A stretch of DNA of 64,000 bases from Amoebophrya sp. A120 (lineage: Eukaryota; Sar; Dinophyceae; Syndiniales; Amoebophryaceae), in assembly GCA_905178155.1 (NCBI GenBank), contig CAJINV010000002.1, forward strand, positions 1,339,809 to 1,403,808. The letters run 5' to 3'. The position numbers and the translations under genes are program-made. The notes beneath the pieces are model-generated. The model was given only the letters and a program-made list of their open reading frames with translations. It did no database searches and was not told the DNA's origin. Shown here in pieces: positions 34,421 to 46,603 of the stretch (positions are counted from its first letter, which is position 1; each line of letters begins with the position of its first letter).

Positions 34421-37400
34421 TCACATCGTGTACTCCGGATTGATTGTCGCGTACGGTTGGTGCCCCCCGTAGACCGCGTACGCCGCGTTACTGTACGCAC
34501 TAGTCCAGTCTTGCGCCGCGCCCCACTCGTCGTACCCCGCAGCAGCACCGGCTTTTGCACCGGCCGCTTCAGTACTAGTAGCTGCGGCGGCGGAGGCCGC
34601 GGCCCCACCCGGAACAAACTCGGCGGCAGCGGCGGTCATCTGATAGAGACGAGAGGGATTTTGTTAACATGCAGGAAAACATACTACAGAGACTTACATT
34701 CCAAAATTTAGAAATTTATAATGCGTCAAAGAATCGAAGTGATCGTATAGAGTAGATGCACATCAGTATATGCCTCCTCACAGTCACACCGACTAAGACC
34801 ATGGATCACCAAAATCCTATACCTTGCTTCCACTCTGCGTCTCCGCTCCCACCGCTTCCGGTGCGGGTTTTTTCCACTGCGTTTCCTTTGTCCGCACGTT
34901 CCAGTAATACGTTCTCCCCGTTTTCGGGTCCTGTGCCGCCTTCCATCCCTCCGGAATGGGGGCGTTGGGATCCAGCGATTGTTGCGAATTCTTCGACGAG
35001 TTTTCCGAGGACTTGAAGGTCGAGTGATGCCCCGCACCACCCCCGTGCGCCGGCACCGTCGGTGGCACGACCGCCGCCGCCGCAGCGGTGCTCCAGGGAT
35101 CCGCAGCTTGATCCGCCGCGCCCCAGTACTGCATCGGGTCGTGATACGGCGCGGCAGCCTCGCCTTCCGCGTGCGCCGCGTGGTGAGCCGCTGCCGCTGT
35201 GGTTCCCCAGTGGGCCGCCGCTGCCGCCGCGGCAGCCGCAGAGGTACTACTGCTGTTTCCGCCCTTCCCGGCTCCTGCGCCGTAATGAGCGGCACTAGAG
35301 GGGTAGTTGTTCCGCATCTTACTCACCCCGCTCGCCGCGTGCGCCCCGGCTGCAGCTGCGCCAAACTTGCCGCCGCCGGCCGCGTGCATGTTCGCTGCGA
35401 GCTGCTGCTGGTGCGCGGCGACCGCGTGGGCCTGGTGCGCCGCGGCAGCGGCATATTGCCCATACACTTGGGACGACTTGGCCGCGTAGTAACCACCGTG
35501 GTGCCCGTGCGCCGCGGTTGCGGCTGCTGCTGCGGCCGCGCCCCAGGGTTGCGTCGGGTCCCAGTCTTCCTCCTCCCCTGCCCCAACGTGGTCCTCCAAG
35601 CTGCCAGCATGATGGTGTTCCGCCCCGTGGTGCGCAGCCGCCGTGGCGTAGCCGTGGTGCGCAGCCGCGGCTGCGGCCGCAGCGGCAGTGTGGTGGTGGG
35701 AAGCGACAATGGGATTTCCGTAGTGGTCGTACGTGGTGTGTTCGGCACTGTGCTGGTGTTCATGTCCGTACCCCTCCAAACCCGGGGCCATCGGCGGTTG
35801 CTGCGTCGGGGGTGCGGGGGTGGCGCCGTGCTGCGCGCCGGCTGCAGCAGTTGTAGATGCGGAATTGTGGTTCTGGTTGTGCTGTTGTTGTCCTTTCTTT
35901 CCCTTCCCCTTCTTCCCCGATGAAGTAGTACCCGTTCCACCGTTCTGAGTGGCAGAGGAACTGTTTGCCGCGCCCCAGCCACCAGTTGACGCACCCCATC
36001 CGCCCGAGGCGTTGGCCGTCGCCGCGCGTTGCGCCACCGCGCCCCAGTTGTCGGAGGAAGCAGAGTATGCATTACAAAAGTATCGTATTAGTAGTGACTG
36101 CATTACAAATTTGCTCACCACAAGGAAGCAGAAGGGAATTGGTCATGCGGGTTGTGCTTAAGAAAGCAATTTGTAATGCATAAATGCAATTACTGCGAGT
36201 GCGATACTTTTGCAATGCATACGGATGTGGTGTTTTGTGCCGTCGTTTGCTTACTGCTCGGCTGACTGGGCGGTCCCATCCCCGGAGGGGCGTTGATGGA
36301 ACCCTTTTTGCTACCAGTCCCCCCGTTTTGCACAGCTCCAGACGCCGCTCCCCAGCCACCGGCAGCAGCCGTTCCCCACTGGCCCTGCCCGCCACCTTCG
36401 GACCACTGGTCCCAGTTGTGGTGCTGGCCTTGCTGTGCAGCAGCAGCAGCAGCAGCTCCACCAAGCGGAGCACCCCAGGTGGATGCGTTGTTGTTTGCAG
36501 CACCTTTCTTCCCTCCCGTCGGTGCCGTTGCCCACGGGTCCCCGCCTGCCGCTCCCTTGTTCATCCCAGCACCTCCTTTCGTCCCACCGTACGCTTGTTG
36601 CTCTCCTCCTTTCATGGAGCTCGCGCCGCTCGGCGGGGGCCCCGGGTACTGCTGGTGCACACTTGCACCAGCTCCCCACGCGTTCTTCCCCGGACCGGGT
36701 CGGGTCGACGCGTTTTTGCCCCAGGAATGGTGGCTGGTTGGGTGGCCATACGCATTCCCGTACCCCTGGTACAGCCCGCCGGTGGAAGTGTTGGCGCCCT
36801 TCATCGGGTTGTGGTTGAGAATGACGTGCGTGTCTTCTTCGTCATCCGAGGAATCGTCGTCCTCATTTGTCGTGTTCAAGACTGAGTCCGCCGGCAAAGC
36901 TGAAATTCCCGGAGGTGGGCCACCTGCAGCTACATGATGATGTTGCATATTACCACCAGCAGCAGCTCCCACCAGGTCAATTTGCTGATTCACTGCTCCC
37001 TTTGATTTCCCCGGAGCTCCAAGGACACCTGGAGCAGGTCCGCCTTTTTTCCCGGACATCAGCCCTGCTCCGCCAGCACCAGCTCCCTTACCCGCAGATG
37101 AAACAACGCCACTTCCTGCAGCTGGGGGTCCTTTTTTTCCCGCTAGAACGTTGCCACCGGAGGCAGTTGCGGTCAACCCCGGCGGTTTGTTGGGTGACGA
37201 TTGGTTCGATCCCGCACCGGTTTGACTCTGCTGCAACGAGACGTTGAGGTGATTATCCTTATCCAGATTCTGTGGCGTCGCCTCCGAATCGAAATCATTT
37301 TTTTCACTGGTGTTAGCCGGCGTTTGGTCCTCGTCGAGGTTATCCGCTAAATTATCCTCGTCCGACGCCTCATCCCAATTCTCCACGTCGATTTCCTTGA

Positions 37401-40400
37401 TCAGTCTATGGAAGCGTCAGGTTTGAAATCGACAAAGTTGAAATAGTTTGCCATGCATAAAATGGATACCAGTTGGACACGCAGTTTCTAGTCGGTGCAT
37501 GACAAATTTTGTCCGTACCGGAAGCCAGTTTTTCATGCTGTTCAGGGCAAAGGGACTCCCCTCTGTGATGCTAGTCAGCAGCCCAATTCTCGACCCTTGC
37601 CAGCACTACAATTTCCCTCCCTTGCGTCCTCTGCAATAGAGGCAATCTCTGCGTTGCATTTTATGCATCACAAACTATTTCAACTTTGACGATTTCAATC
37701 GTGACGCTTCCATACAGTCTGCCCTTCACGTAATCCTCCCCGCCCGCGTTGTCGATCTTCTTCACGAACGTTTTGTAGCACGACTGCACCTGCTGCGCGA
37801 GCGCGTTTTGCTGAATGCAGGTGGAATTCGCATTGGACTGTCCGATGTTGGCCATGTTGCCAAACCCACCTGTCTGCGTCGGATTGATGGCGGACAGAGG
37901 GTTGTTGATGTTGCCCTGATTCGATTATGCATCACAAAAGTATCGTAAGTACTAGTACAACTGGTACTAGGATATTGCAACACAAATCCGCTCTGCATGA
38001 GAAATGGAGTTTGATGTCATGCTGTTTTACCTTAACAAGAAGATTTGCAATGCATAGCCGCAATCTAGTACGAGCACGATACTTTTGCAATGCATATCGA
38101 AAGCGACATGGCTCCGTGGTTTTGTGACAGCACGTGGTTTGCGAGTCCCTGCGCGTTCTTCGGGATCGGTTTCAACCCGCCGGAGGGAGGTCCCCCGGCA
38201 CTAGCAGTAGTTCCTGGTGCGTGCCCAGTGGACGTCATTGCGGCGTACCCGCCGGGTAGAGTCGACGGTAATTGCACCGCCGGACCGCCGAGACCGGCTG
38301 CTTGCTTCGCCTTCGTGGAGATCTGGGTCGGCTCCAGGTCGAATCCGGCGATTTGTTTCCGTAAGCTGTCCGCGTACCTGGGATTCGCGGTGGAAATCTT
38401 CAGCTGGTTCGGGTTCAGCTTCGTCCCCGGCGGGCCTTTCCCGCCGTTGTCAATTAGCCCGGCGTTCGCCCCGCCACCCTTCCGCCCCATGTTATTCACT
38501 CCGCCCATCTGGTTCGCGTAGTAGTCCGCTCCGCGCTGCTCCCGCAAAACCGCAATCCGTATGTTCCGGATCGCTTCCAGGGAGACCGCGGGCTTTAATA
38601 GTCGGAAGTTATCGAGGGAGTTCTGTGGGTCGTTCACATACGTCAAATACGGATTCGCGTAGATGCTGTTCGCGCCGTAGCCCCACCAGGCGGCGTCGGG
38701 GTAATAGTCCGGATTGGGGTATTGGATGGTCTTGATCGGAAGTTTGGGACAGTTGTACAACGGGTTTTTGTGGTAGGGCTTCACGAACAGTTTCTGGAAA
38801 TATTCCGATTCAATCAGTGATTCCGCGGAAGTGGGCGGAATTTTGGACAAGGTCGGTTTCGGCTGCTTCTGCGCAACCTGGGCCACCCCGCCGAACTGGC
38901 TTGCTACGGGTTGAGTGGGCTCTGCGGCGGCCTTGCTGGAGGCGCGTTTTACCTTTTTTGTTGTGAAGTCTTCACTTCATGTTCATTCGTATTCCTGCAT
39001 TACAGATCTCGCTGCCTTTCAAATTTCGCATGAGCAAGAGCATGGCAAATCCACACCGAGACATATAATTTTGCAATGCAGACTATACCTTCGTTGGAAT
39101 ATCAAACCCATGCGTGACCCCGGTCACGATGGACGGCTGCAGATCCGCATTGTAGAGACTGAAGTCGTAGTAGTGTTTCAGGTTGTGAATATCCAGATTT
39201 TTGAAGGAAAAGTCCATTTCGTCCGGCATCTCGGGGCAATACTTGGGGCCCTGTCCGATGGAGCTTAACAACTCTTCCAACGACTTCCGGACGTTCGGGG
39301 AATCCACCAGCATGGGGACCTCCAACCCCGCAACCTCGCTGTCGTTCGACTCGGTCGGCACGACGTAGTTGTTGACACCGTAGCCTCCTTGCCCACCACC
39401 GCGTTGGTTCCCGTACGCGTCTAAATAGCCCCCCTGGTCATTCTGCTCGTTGTACGGCACTTCCTCACCGTATTGGTTCACAATTTTCTGCTTCTTTTTC
39501 TTCTTCGTCATGCCCCCAACTAAGTTGTTCAGCGCGTCCTGGTTGTTGGTGTCGCGGCCGAGAAAAGCGTCGGAGATGATTTTTCGCAACCGGTTCACCC
39601 GCTCAATGTCCTTTATGTGCAAGTGGGTGGTTTTGTCTGGGGTCGAGCAGCGGAGCGGGGCGTGGGATCCGATCTCGATCTTGGAAATACGGCCGGTATC
39701 GAAACTACCGGACACGTTCACCTGATGATTATTTGCGAGGTCATTTCTTAACTTCGGACAAAAATTTGTCATGCGGACAGCCAAATTGTGAAATACGATC
39801 AGCAAATGCGTGTACTATTTTCAGCATGACAAAACACCACCTCCCTTGTAACAAGTACTTACCGCGTAGTTGCTGGGGCAGAAGCAGAGCATCAGCACGG
39901 TCGCGTATAAAGATTCCACATTCGCTGGATTGTCGGTCGCCGACTCGTTCGGTTCCGAGTTCGACACTGACTCCCCCAGCGTTTTGTCGTAGAAATTGCA
40001 GCTCAACACCGTCACCCCGTCCAGCCACACATTCTGGATCGCGTTTTGCCCGGTCTGCGCATTCGCTCCCTGAAAATTGTCCGACGCGCCCTGCTGACTC
40101 GTGTAGCAGGCGATAATCTCGTTTGGAATCGGGGGTTGGATCGCGGGGAGCTGCCACCTGGGCCGGCGATTGGACGAGAACTGCTGCTCGTCCAAGTACT
40201 CCGTGAGTTCGGGCTCCATTTTGGTGAGGTTACACGAGGTCATGGCGCCGAGCGCGTTACGCCAGGTGCAGTTCCCCTTGATCGGCTTGATCTTCTTGCG
40301 CTGCATTTGCTCCATCAGACGAACCTGATAGATAAGATGTTGAGCGACATGGATAATGGGGTTCTTTCTCAGGGTCAGGACAAGAAGGAATCTATGCATC

Positions 40401-43400
40401 AATGAAAAAACACTTGGCTAATGGTGATTTCATGTAGAAGCGAGTACAACTTTGCATCACAACCACAAATGAAAAGCATCTTTATTCATTCACAAAAACG
40501 ATTTACAACTCCTACCACGTCCTTCTTCTTTGCCTTTTTCCCGCCTTCCTGCAGTGCGACCGCTTTTCCGTATTCCTCGCCGCGCAGCTCTTCGTAATTC
40601 TCCGTCGTCAGCATGTTTTCATTCGAGTACACGTCCCAGCAAATTTCGAACGGCGAAATCGGCTTGAAAAAGTTCAAGTAAATGTCGTTGCTGTTGTGGT
40701 GTCCCCCCATACCGCCCATGTTATTTCCCCCGTCCACCGCGCCGTCCGCTTCCCCCCAATTGTTCCGGTAATTGTAGTAATCCGGGGCCTCGTTGTAAAA
40801 TTCGTCCACCCAATTGTTGCTCGCCGTGTTCGCCTGCTCCTTGGACGCCGTTACGGCAGAAGCCGGATTCGGGCCGAGTCCGGGGGCCGCCGCGGTGGTC
40901 GGGGCGTTACCGAGGGGAATCACCGCGTTTTGCTTGTTCTCATTGTACCGGTCCTCGTACTGAAAAGTCGCTTCGACTAACTTGGCATGGAATTTAAACC
41001 TGCCGGACCCGAACATGTCGATCAATTGCGCGCCGAGCGGCAGAGTCTGGATGTCCGAAAGCTTGCCCGTCTCCATCTGGCAAATGGTCGTGAGCTGTGG
41101 AAAAATCCCATTGTCCCGAGCAGAATTCCTGATTTGGAGGAGTTAAACAATCAATAAATGGTGGTCATGTGATATGTCTGCATGACAGATTCACATAGTC
41201 AATCAGAAGCTGCACGACATCATGATGGACACCGTAACGTTCTTGTACACAATACTTGCCAGAAGTTCACGCGTGTTCAGCATCACAGATCCAAAAACCA
41301 AAGACACAAAGACATCCACATTCAATACTGTGCATAGTATCCGCCCATTGCTCCGGCGTATAAATCCCCGCCAACCCCGCCGGCCCCGGCCGCATCCCCT
41401 TCTGCAGCCATGACACTCGGGTCGCCCGCGGCCGGGGGGTAGCAATCTTCGTCTGGGGTGTTGACTTGGGAGTCCGTTTTAAACTCGATGTACAGCTTTT
41501 TCCAGTCGGGCTCCAGGTAGATGATAATGTCCCGCGGGTTGCAACTCATCATCTCGGCGAAGGTTTGCTGTAAATCCTCTTTCATCGTCTCCCGGCTCTC
41601 AATGTCCTTCGGAATCTCCATCACCATCTGAACCGCCCGGCGCGGGTCTATATCAAATGCAAATATGTCTGGGTCTGGAAGGTTCTTAGACTTGTGGTGC
41701 ACGTTTTGCATGAGCCATGATGTCTGTGATGCATGCCCTAGCATCACAGATGTTTTGAGGGCATCTTGATGCCCATTCCGCATGACAAATGCCCTTTCCG
41801 CGTAGCAAAAATCGCGTTCCCTTTGCTGCTCATGCAATGCAGATTTTTTTGGAATTCAAATGCAGCATCACAAGGTGCATTCTTCCAGACCCAGACATTT
41901 TTGCATTTGCTAGTCCAACCCCTTAAACAACATGTCCTGCAGCAACTGCTCTTTCGCGTTCAAATTTTCCGGCTGGCTGTGCGGCCCGGGCTTCTTCCTT
42001 TTTGGGTTTTCCGTGTCCCGGATCTTCGTGTTGCCGATCAGTAAGTTCGGCGAGAACGACGCGAGCAGAAGGGACTTTAAAATGTGTGATGGGGTGTTGA
42101 ACAGTTCCGAGGGCTTGGCTTCCTCGTAGTAGTACGGACTGAGAAGGCAAATCAATTTATTAATGTCGTCATGCAGCTGCGAATCGCGGTGCACGAACTT
42201 CTTGAACCGGGTGGCCGTGTCCAGCACGTTCATACACAAATGTACGCACCGCTTCGGCACCACAGCGTAATGGCGGGAAAAGTTTTGGGAGAATTTCGTG
42301 AAGCTCGCGCGGTGGTTTTCCTGCACGTACCCCCTTCTGTGGGAGAACTGCTTCTGCTTGAAGAGGTAAAAATCCGCCATCCACTGGACGAAAAGATTCC
42401 GGAGCATCAGCGGTTCCGAGTACTGGCCCGCGTCGAAGTGCTTCCGGGATAAGTAGGACCGTTTAATCGCCTGCGCGTACTCCGTTTGGTCCTTGATCAC
42501 CAAATGCGTCGGGAGCGTGAAAGGGTCTTGCGTCGATAAAGCAGAGGCGATGACAATCGCATCACCTATACACCCGAACAAAGCCCCGTACACCACCAGA
42601 CGGCAGAGGTAGATGTCCAGGGGGAGTGTGAGCATGAGATGCCCGAGGAGGGACAGCTCCGCCTCCTCGTTGTTCGAGGTCAACGCGCCCATCTCGACGA
42701 GAGTAGCAATCGACCGTTCCAGCGCGCTCGTATCTGGCGGCTGCGCCGTTAACCGGAGCAGCTCCCGGGGCTTCAGCTTCCGTGCCACCGGGATCCCGCT
42801 GGTCGGGTTGTTCGGGTCGTCCGGGATGGGGAAGGGGGGGAGTTTATTCTGGGTAAAAACGCTCCCACCAGATAGTCAAGTTGAATAATCTGCAACACAA
42901 GTCTCCAGGCTTTGGAAGTTCTGCATGACAAGTTTCCGTCTGTAGTATAGTCCTGTTTGGAAAGGACAGGCGCATCACAAAGACCTCTCCTCATCCTGTT
43001 TACAGCATTACAAATATCAGAAACCGATTACAGATTCAATTTCTCTATATGTAAATGCGCATCACAGATATTTCTGTAGATGCAATTCTGCATGGCAACT
43101 ACGGGGTGGAACCGTTTTTACATAGCATAGAGTTTCGCGGCCAGGAATTTCACGTTGACGTACAACTTCTCTAAAGGTGCGGTCTCCATCTCGGGTGCGT
43201 CAAATTCCGGCAGTTGCTCGTAGAACCCCCGTGTGTACAGCCTGATGTTCGTCCCGGCGAAGACACGCCCTGTGCGTCCCATGCGCTGCTTCACCGACGC
43301 CTGCGAGACCCAGGTGGTGGACAAACAGCTCATGTGCCGCCGGGAATCGTAAATGAGCTGGCGGCGCAACCCGAAGTCAATGACGAACCGGATATTTGGG

Positions 43401-46400
43401 ATCGTCAGCGAGGATTCGGCAATGTTACTGGCGAGAATCACGTGGCAACTGTTGCTGTCCGGGGGGGAGTATGCAGTGCAAAAGTTGTGTCAGCTAGTAA
43501 TAGCACAAAATGCAATACAAATTTTATTTTCGAGTTGTTGGTGAAGAAAAGTCGAATTGCAATTTGTAATGCTGGGAGGTCACTTATAGACGAAAGATCT
43601 CTGCTCATGCAGGATTTCAATGCCCCGGAGCACGATCCAACTTTCGCACTGGATAGGGAAAAAACAGCGGACTCCTGCTCGTCTTTCGGAATCAAGGAGT
43701 GCAGGACGAAAATGCGGTACCTGATGAAGAAGAATTTGTCATGCTAAACAGAAGTGTAGAAGAAATTTTTCATGCGTTCGCGTTGCAAGCTTTTTGAAAC
43801 AACCCAGTTGAGTATGAGTGCTCCGCGCGTAATATGTAGCTCATCTTCCAATGCAGGAAAATGGTATGGTGTCTAGTACGCAACGACTAGTACGACAGGA
43901 GTTTAAGTATCCAAAACAAAACAAACGCTATCGTGTCTAAAATCAGGAGTGTTTGATCATACCGCATCCCCGCGTTATTGTGATTGCCTCCGCCAATTTG
44001 TTCCAATGGGAGTAATTGGTCGTGCAACTCCGTAATTTCGCCTATACCCGGCAGAAACACCAAAATCCCCTCGCCGCCCTTGGCCGACTGCATGATAATC
44101 TCCTTCACAACCAACTCAAAATCCTTCGTGATCGTGGCGTGCGGCATTCTCTGCCCCCGGTGGTTGCTGAACTTGCCGAATTTTCCGAACTTGTTCAAAT
44201 TCACGCCCTGGGTCGCGTGGTTCGTCGCGTTCCCGCTCCCGGCATTCATCGCGGAAGTTTCTGCCTCGTCTTCCGTATCGCTGTTTTGGTCGAGCAGAGA
44301 CGATTCGGGTTGCTGTTGATTATTATTCCCATACCCCAGAGAGTTGTTCAACTGCGCCTGCAGGTTCGCCGAATAAGCGCTGAGCTGCTGGTTCGGATCC
44401 TGAGCGGCTGCTGCGGTGTTTTGGAGGTAATTGTTGTTGTTTCCAGCACCTCCCCCACCGCCCATAGACCGGAAGTCCTTGAACTGGTAAGTCCCGTTCC
44501 TAATCGCGTCTGTCGACTCCGGCGAGAACGTGTACCGGTCGTGCAGTTCGTCCAAGTGTACCTCCTCCACGTCAAACCGCTTGGCCCCGACCTGAATCGG
44601 GTTCACGCGTCTTCTGCCCCCGCAGAAGTAGCGGCCGAACAGGTCGCCCTGCAAGGTGGCGGACATGATAACTAACCGGAACTGCGCGGATTGCATTTGT
44701 AATTTCACGACCAGATTCACCAGGTCCGCGTCAATGTCGCGCTCGTGCACTTCGTCCAGGACGATGTGCGAGTAGTCGTTGAGCCGCTCTGGGTTGTTCA
44801 CGACTACCTGTAATAAATACCCTGTGGTGACGAAGACAATCTGGGTGTGCTTCTTCACCGCCGTGTCTCCGCTGATTTGGTACCCGACGGAGTTCCCGAG
44901 CTCCTCCCCCAGTACGGACGCCACCCGCTTCGCTAAAGAAATGCACGCAATCCGCCTGGGCTGCGTGACCAGCACTTTAAGCCGCGGGGGGACCGACATC
45001 ATGGCGTGCTTGTCCACCGTGTCGTTGATGGCCTCGTATCAAATGTAAAAATGTCTGGGTCTGGAAGAATGCAACTTGTGATGCTGCATTTGGATTCCAA
45101 AAAAATCTGTATTGCATTAGTACCAAAGGAAATGCAATTCTTGCTACGCTGAGAAGGCATCTGTCATGCGGAATACGCATCAAGAAGCCCTCAAAAAATC
45201 TGTATTGCTAGGGTATGCATCACACCAGACATCATGACTCATGCAAAACGTGCATGACAAGTCTCAGAATCTTCCAGATCCAGACATTTTTGCATTTGAT
45301 ACCTCGATGGGGTTCGCGATGCCCGGCGTGCCGGCGACTGCGGACCCAAACGTGCCGGAAGAGGAATGCATCAACGGGTCTAAATTGTCCGGGTCGGCGC
45401 TGTATGGATTGTAAAAGTGTCTGGGTCTGGAAGAATCCAACTTGTCATGGTAAATCTGAAGCATGCAAAAATCTGTGTTGCATGAGTGCCGAAAGCTGTC
45501 CACTTTTGACCAAGTTGGAGGGGAGTTTCTCATGCAGGATAGGCATGGCAGAGACCTCGCAGAGTCTGTCATGCTAAGTCCCGCATTCCAGACTTCGCGG
45601 GTCATGGAAAATCTGCATGACAAGTTTGAACTTTTCCAGACCCAGACACTTTTACATTTGATACGCTGGCGGAGTTGGGGTCCGCGGAATTCGTGTGGGC
45701 CAGCCCGGTCTGCTCTTCGTACTGGGAGAGCAACCGCGGGTTATGCATCAGTCCGGCGTCCCACATCTCCTTCAGATACACCGGGACCCGGGTGGACTTA
45801 CCGCAACCTGTCGTGTGGATTTTTTGATTCGGTTCATGTGGTTGACGGCATGCTGTGCACATTGACAATCTATTTGCGGTGAAGACCTACACCTTCACTA
45901 TCAATACCGCATAGCAAGTTTTTATACCTGTATCCCCCTGAATGCAGGTGATTCGGTGCCTTAAAAAATGGCGAACGATGCGTCTTTTGAACGCGTCGAT
46001 CGGCAGCGCCTCCCCCTCCGGAATGTGAAAATTGATTGCCGTGCCCGTTGGCGGTTTTTTCGAACCCTTCTTGCTCCCCTTGCCGCCGCCCTTTGTTGTG
46101 TTGTTGTTTTTACCGCCCGTTGCATGCGTCGGTCCCGTTCCGGAAGTAGTTTGGTCTGCTTTGCTCGCACTTGTACCACTGGTCTCCTTATTGTTGGTTG
46201 CGTTATTTGTCGCAGCAGCCGCTCCACCTCCAGTAGTTGTGCTGCTACTCGCCGCACCTGAGCTGGCACCACTTACAGGCCCCGAAGCACTGGTGCTCGT
46301 ACCGGTACCACTACTACTCGCCGCTGCCGCGGCCTGCTGTGCGGCAACCGCCGCGGCGGCAGGGCCAGAGGGGTTCATGGCCAAGCCTTGCGCGGTCGCC

Positions 46401-46603
46401 CACGCAGCCGCCTCAGAAGCCCACTGGTTATACACAGGGTCGTCCGTGGTGGATGTTGTTCCGGCAGGTGCAGCGGCACTACTACTTGATGTCCACCCCG
46501 CTGCTCCGCCACCGGCCCCGGCTTTGTTGGCCTTGCCCGAGGAGGCGGTCGTGGAAGCTGCTGCTCCTGCGCCACCGCCAGCAGCCTCGCCATACCAATC
46601 CAT
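34421..46603 (-). CDS. Giant DEAH/DEVH-box RNA helicase with WW domain
   Basis: About 16 exons encode roughly 3,000 residues of a DEAH-type ATP-dependent RNA helicase. Motifs in order: I G-D-T-G-C-G-K-S-T (split by intron 45808-45927), Ia T-Q-P-R-R-I, II D-E-V-H, III S-A-T, IV V-F-L-P-G, then VLHSLIPKDEQESAVF, V N-I-A-E-S-S-L-T-I-P, VI Q-R-M-G-R-T-G-R. HA2/winged-helix and OB-fold-like regions follow (from about 42,780). A ~1,400-residue extension comes next: K-rich, then N/G/A-rich, then poly-Ala/His. It contains a WW domain (G-W-K-A-A...T-Y-Y-W-N...W-K-K-P) at about 34,840-34,940, and ends D-E-W-G-A-A. Eight introns are introners (A three times, B three, C one, E one). The others are GT-AG, for example 43721-43962, 40325-40516, 39722-39862 and 38953-39088. 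Family members act in mRNP remodelling or splicing. WW suggests proline-motif partners. Confidence 0.85.
36066..36221. mobile_element. Introner element, family B
   Basis: The termini are TATGCATTACAAAAGTATCG and the complement ending TACTTTTGCAATGCATA. No clean 5-bp duplication remains. Removal with a GT (TCC|GTATGC) border and a 3' border at TCC|GAC keeps frame (T-S-D-N-W). The core carries GCATTACAAATTTG and TTTGTAATGC. Confidence 0.8.
37407..37714. mobile_element. Introner element, family C
   Basis: Inverted termini TATGGAAGCGTCAGG.../...CGTGACGCTTCCATA extend inward through AATCGACAAAGTTGAAATA and its complement. The perfect 5-bp duplication is CAGTC (37402-37406, 37715-37719). Excision gives G-R-L-I-K-E-I in frame, with GT available but no matching AG. 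Confidence 0.9.
37926..38096. mobile_element. Introner element, family B
   Basis: The termini are TATGCATCACAAAAGTATCG and the complement ending TACTTTTGCAATGCATA. The duplication is TCGAT/TCGAA (4 of 5). Excision gives M-S-L-S-N-Q-G-N in frame. Confidence 0.85.
41651..41912. mobile_element. Introner element, family A
   Basis: The termini are TATCAAATGCAAATATGTCT and the complement ending ATTTTTGCATTTGCTA. The duplication is GTCTA/GTCCA. The interior is the reverse complement of the 45037 copy. Excision gives K-G-L-D-P-R-R in frame. Confidence 0.85.
42850..43124. mobile_element. Introner element, family E
   Basis: The left terminus is GGGTAAAAACGCTCCCACC. The right terminus is the complement of GTAAAAACGGTTCCACCCC, ending TTTTTACATA. 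It lies between helicase motif VI and the HA2 region, and removal keeps the frame (L-Y-A then N-K-L-P-P). No clear target duplication is visible. The core has GCATGACAAG, GCATTACAAA and GCATCACAGA. It is the only copy in the window. Confidence 0.65.
43470..43625. mobile_element. Degenerate introner, family B
   Basis: The left end TATGCAGTGCAAAAGTTGTG is recognisable. The right end is eroded (GGATTTCAATGCCCC). The flanking repeats are GGGAG and CGGAG. Removal joins helicase sequence around motif V (G-S-C-S then D-S-N-S-C-H-V-I-L) in frame. Confidence 0.7.
45037..45301. mobile_element. Introner element, family A, with GT-AG borders
   Basis: The termini are TATCAAATGTAAAAATGTCT and the complement ending ATTTTTGCATTTGATA. 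The duplication is CCTCG (45032-45036, 45302-45306). On the minus strand the repeat reads CGAGG. It supplies the G of the donor (GAG|GTATC) and the AG of the acceptor (ACGAG|GCC), giving a canonical intron 45033-45302 and N-P-I-E-A-I-N-D. Confidence 0.9.
45403..45663. mobile_element. Introner element, family A
   Basis: The termini are TATGGATTGTAAAAGTGTCT and the complement ending CACTTTTACATTTGATA. The duplication is CGCTG (45398-45402, 45664-45668). It is in reverse orientation relative to the close relative at 9770-10052. Excision gives N-S-A-S-A-D-P in frame. GT is possible, but the paired 3' border is GC, not AG. Confidence 0.9.
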
